In this document: in pieces, positions 23,213 through 24,533 of the stretch
How positions within the stretch are numbered: position 1 is the stretch's first letter
Layout of the letters: each line of letters starts with the position of its first letter
Assembly (NCBI GenBank): GCA_016210935.1
Contig: JACQTH010000583.1
Location: 1-24,533, forward strand
Direction: 5' to 3'
From: Acidobacteriota bacterium
GTDB taxonomy: Bacteria > Acidobacteriota > Vicinamibacteria > Vicinamibacterales > JACQTH01
Length of the DNA: 24,533 bases
Program-made: the position numbers and the translations under genes
Notes under the pieces: model-generated
Databases searched by the model: none
Seen by the model: only the letters and a program-made list of their open reading frames with translations
What the model was told of the DNA's origin: nothing

Positions 23213-23395
23213 CTACCGGTTACGCCGACGCCACAGCACGTGACCCAGCGGAACGATCACGATGATGCCAATCCAGACCAGGATCGCGGTCACCGGACCG
23301 CGGAAGGCGTCCGGGGCAAACGGGATCGTCATCGACACGATCACCACACCGACGAACGCGCCAATCAAGGCGTCGGCCAGTAGACTCTTCAGCAT
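23213..23395 (-). CDS. Small membrane protein, 60 residues, two predicted helices
   Basis: The family is not recognised. The product has two hydrophobic segments, about residues 5-26 (LLADALIGAFVGVVIVSMTI) and about 35-54 (VTAILVWIGIIVIVPLGHVL), joined by a short loop with FAPDAFRGP, and a basic tail WRRRNR. Both ends could lie on the cytoplasmic side. A GGAG sits 8 nt upstream of ATG 23395, which supports real translation despite the small size. It starts 21 bp after the stop of the exported protein gene and is followed by a terminator, so the two likely form an operon. Confidence 0.72.
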   Translation of the reverse strand: MLKSLLADALIGAFVGVVIVSMTIPFAPDAFRGPVTAILVWIGIIVIVPLGHVLWRRRNR

Positions 23396-23416
23396 GAGCG
23401 TTCTCCGTCGGTGCCC

Positions 23417-24169
23417 TCACCTGAGAGGAAGCGCACTGCAGGCCAGAAACGAAAACCAGGCCGAGTCGACCCACAGGAAGAACCGAAAGTTGCAGAGCTG
23501 CCACAGGACCCCTCGAATCCCCGTCAGCTCGTTGTGGCAGTTCCATAACTCGTCGTACGCGCGCATGACTTCGGCTTCCCAAGTCGAGTAGCAACTCTGG
23601 CCGAACTTCACACTGCTAATCGTCGGGGACGGCGGGCCGACCAACACCTTGCGAAATCTGTTGATGGTTGACTCGTCGCCCGCGAGCGAGCGCAGCAGCG
23701 CGTCCGTGATCATCAATTGCGTGTGCAGCGTCCTCTGTGGCACGCGGTCCAGCTCTCGCAGGACAGCGGTGTGAAACGCGCGTGCCACAGCCGAATCGTC
23801 AATGAGACGTTTCAGGGCGCCGATGGACGTGTGCGTGGCCTCAGCCATGGTGATTGTGACCGATCGGCCCCTGGCCGCGACGGTGATCGTCTTCGGATCG
23901 ACATCCACCTTGATGGCGTCCGAGCCATCGGTGATTCTGATCATGGTCGCGCCAGCGCTCTTCGTGTGTTTCGTGACTCGAAGCCGGTCCACACCCGCTT
24001 CGAACACGTACCCTCCATCCGCCACCGGCCGGAGCGCCATCGTCCAGTCCGGTGCCTTCGTTCGCGCCTTCGACTTTTGAGTCGCCCCTGTGTCACTCTG
24101 CACTCCCAGGAACACCACGACCGCCCCCAGCGCCAATCGCGGGAGCCTACCGCAGAAGAAGCGTGACAT
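23417..24169 (-). CDS. Exported protein of unknown function with four C-terminal cysteines
   Basis: The family is not recognised. ATG 24169 follows a strong Shine-Dalgarno sequence (GAGGAGGAGGCGT) and starts a 250-residue product with a signal peptide (MSRFFCGRLPRLALGAVVVF, then LGVQSDTGA). An open frame extends 65 codons further upstream but has low-complexity Arg/Gly content and is not preferred. The middle is beta-like (IRITDGSDAIKVDVDPKTIT, AARGRSVTITMAEATHTSIG), then a helical part (LKRLIDDSAVARAFHTAVLR). The C-terminal 60 residues have Cys193, Cys211, Cys226 and Cys244, spaced 18, 15 and 18, within an aromatic-rich segment (WQLCNFRFFLWVDSAWFSFL). The even spacing suggests two disulfides in an extracytoplasmic domain, which is an inference. 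Confidence 0.72.
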   Translation of the reverse strand: MSRFFCGRLPRLALGAVVVFLGVQSDTGATQKSKARTKAPDWTMALRPVADGGYVFEAGVDRLRVTKHTKSAGATMIRITDGSDAIKVDVDPKTITVAARGRSVTITMAEATHTSIGALKRLIDDSAVARAFHTAVLRELDRVPQRTLHTQLMITDALLRSLAGDESTINRFRKVLVGPPSPTISSVKFGQSCYSTWEAEVMRAYDELWNCHNELTGIRGVLWQLCNFRFFLWVDSAWFSFLACSALPLR

Positions 24170-24399
24170 ACGCCTCCTCCTCTTCCTTGCAAGCGGACGT
24201 TTGGCGTCCGCCGTGGGCACGCGCGCGACCTCGCAGGATTCCCTGCCCCGCCTCGTGCCCCTGACCTGCCGGTGGCGCCCGGCATTGCGCGGACCTCCTC
24301 CCGCGCGGAGTCCGACCTCATTCCTTTGTGTGCGCGTGGGGCCCCACCCCCACGCGTCTACCACCGCTCGCTCGATCGCTCGCGGCGCTCATTCGAAAT

Positions 24400-24420
24400 A
24401 ACGATCCGCTTGGTGGAGCA
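24400..24420 (+). repeat. Direct repeat, copy 1
   Basis: AACGATCCGCTTGGTGGAGC followed by A. It matches 24485-24505 at 19 of 21 positions, same orientation, 85 bp apart. Confidence 0.65.
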
Positions 24421-24484
24421 GCTCCGAGTCGCAGTCCCCACCGCCTCCCACGGCTCGCTTGCGCTCGCCGCGATGAATTGACAG

Positions 24485-24505
24485 AACGATCCGCTTAGTG
24501 GATCA
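24485..24505 (+). repeat. Direct repeat, copy 2
   Basis: AACGATCCGCTTAGTGGATC followed by A. This copy is also a near-palindrome (GATCC and GGATC ends around GCTTAGT), which the first copy has partly lost. Confidence 0.65.
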
Positions 24506-24533
24506 CTCCAGTGCCCAGGCACCCCGCCAAAGC

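Larger units (their letters stand above)
24170..24533. other. Right-end intergenic region
   Basis: No convincing gene. It holds the ribosome binding site of the exported protein gene, a hairpin at 24193-24211 (GCGGACG and CGTCCGC around TTTGG) in that gene's leader, and a spaced direct repeat at 24400 and 24485. Frames open here have biased, non-protein-like composition. Confidence 0.6.

Noticed and set aside
24170..24364. 65-codon N-terminal extension of the exported protein gene
   Set aside because: Arg/Gly-rich low-complexity stretch; ATG 24169 has a strong Shine-Dalgarno sequence and opens a signal peptide.

Overview
The window is GC-rich throughout and carries dense housekeeping and envelope genes, single-chain GcvP, a SecA with a C-terminal SEC-C zinc motif, many GTG/TTG starts and 4-bp stop/start overlaps. 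Together with the type IV pilus/type II secretion-like genes and the microcompartment pair, this is most like an Acidobacteriota genome, perhaps of the Vicinamibacteria type. That placement is an inference from gene content and composition, with no marker-gene comparison behind it.

Layout. (i) 1-3621, minus strand: a translationally coupled run of gspF-, gspE/pilB- and pilM-like genes, the last running off the left edge, with an unrecognised lipoprotein gene upstream (3692-4561). (ii) 4649-6765, plus strand: a two-gene bacterial microcompartment (BMC) satellite, a hexameric shell protein followed by a CoA-acylating aldehyde dehydrogenase with an unusual ~120-residue C-terminal extension. (iii) 7078-14942, plus strand: an MltD-like lytic transglycosylase lipoprotein, comM, an M23 peptidase and secA, separated by repeat-rich spacers. 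(iv) 15013-16536, plus strand: guaB, behind a terminator hairpin. (v) 16553-23021, minus strand: the gcvT-gcvH-gcvP glycine cleavage operon followed by nnr and tsaE. (vi) 23213-24169, minus strand: an exported four-cysteine protein and a 60-residue two-helix membrane protein, neither recognised.

Working relations. GcvT, GcvH and GcvP are the T, H and P components of glycine cleavage; the L component is not here. Nnr (NAD(P)HX repair) and TsaE (tRNA t6A synthesis) are an often-seen pair. The shell protein and the aldehyde dehydrogenase need partners encoded elsewhere (pentamers, a signature enzyme) to make a working organelle. MltD and the M23 peptidase both act on peptidoglycan.

The least explained material lies between genes. 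One family of small palindromes keeps a CT(G/A)AAG centre and, in most copies, a flanking YACGA while the stem sequence changes in a compensated way (4649, 6890, 6941, 16544, 18572). A second family of 44-54 bp elements with inverted ends lies at 8846 and 10780 (inverted relative to each other, 42/44 identical, bracketing comM) and, diverged, at 11905 directly before secA. Several copies supply or abut stop codons, and one would sequester the likely ribosome binding site of the BMC shell gene. No tRNA, rRNA, CRISPR array or transposase was seen.
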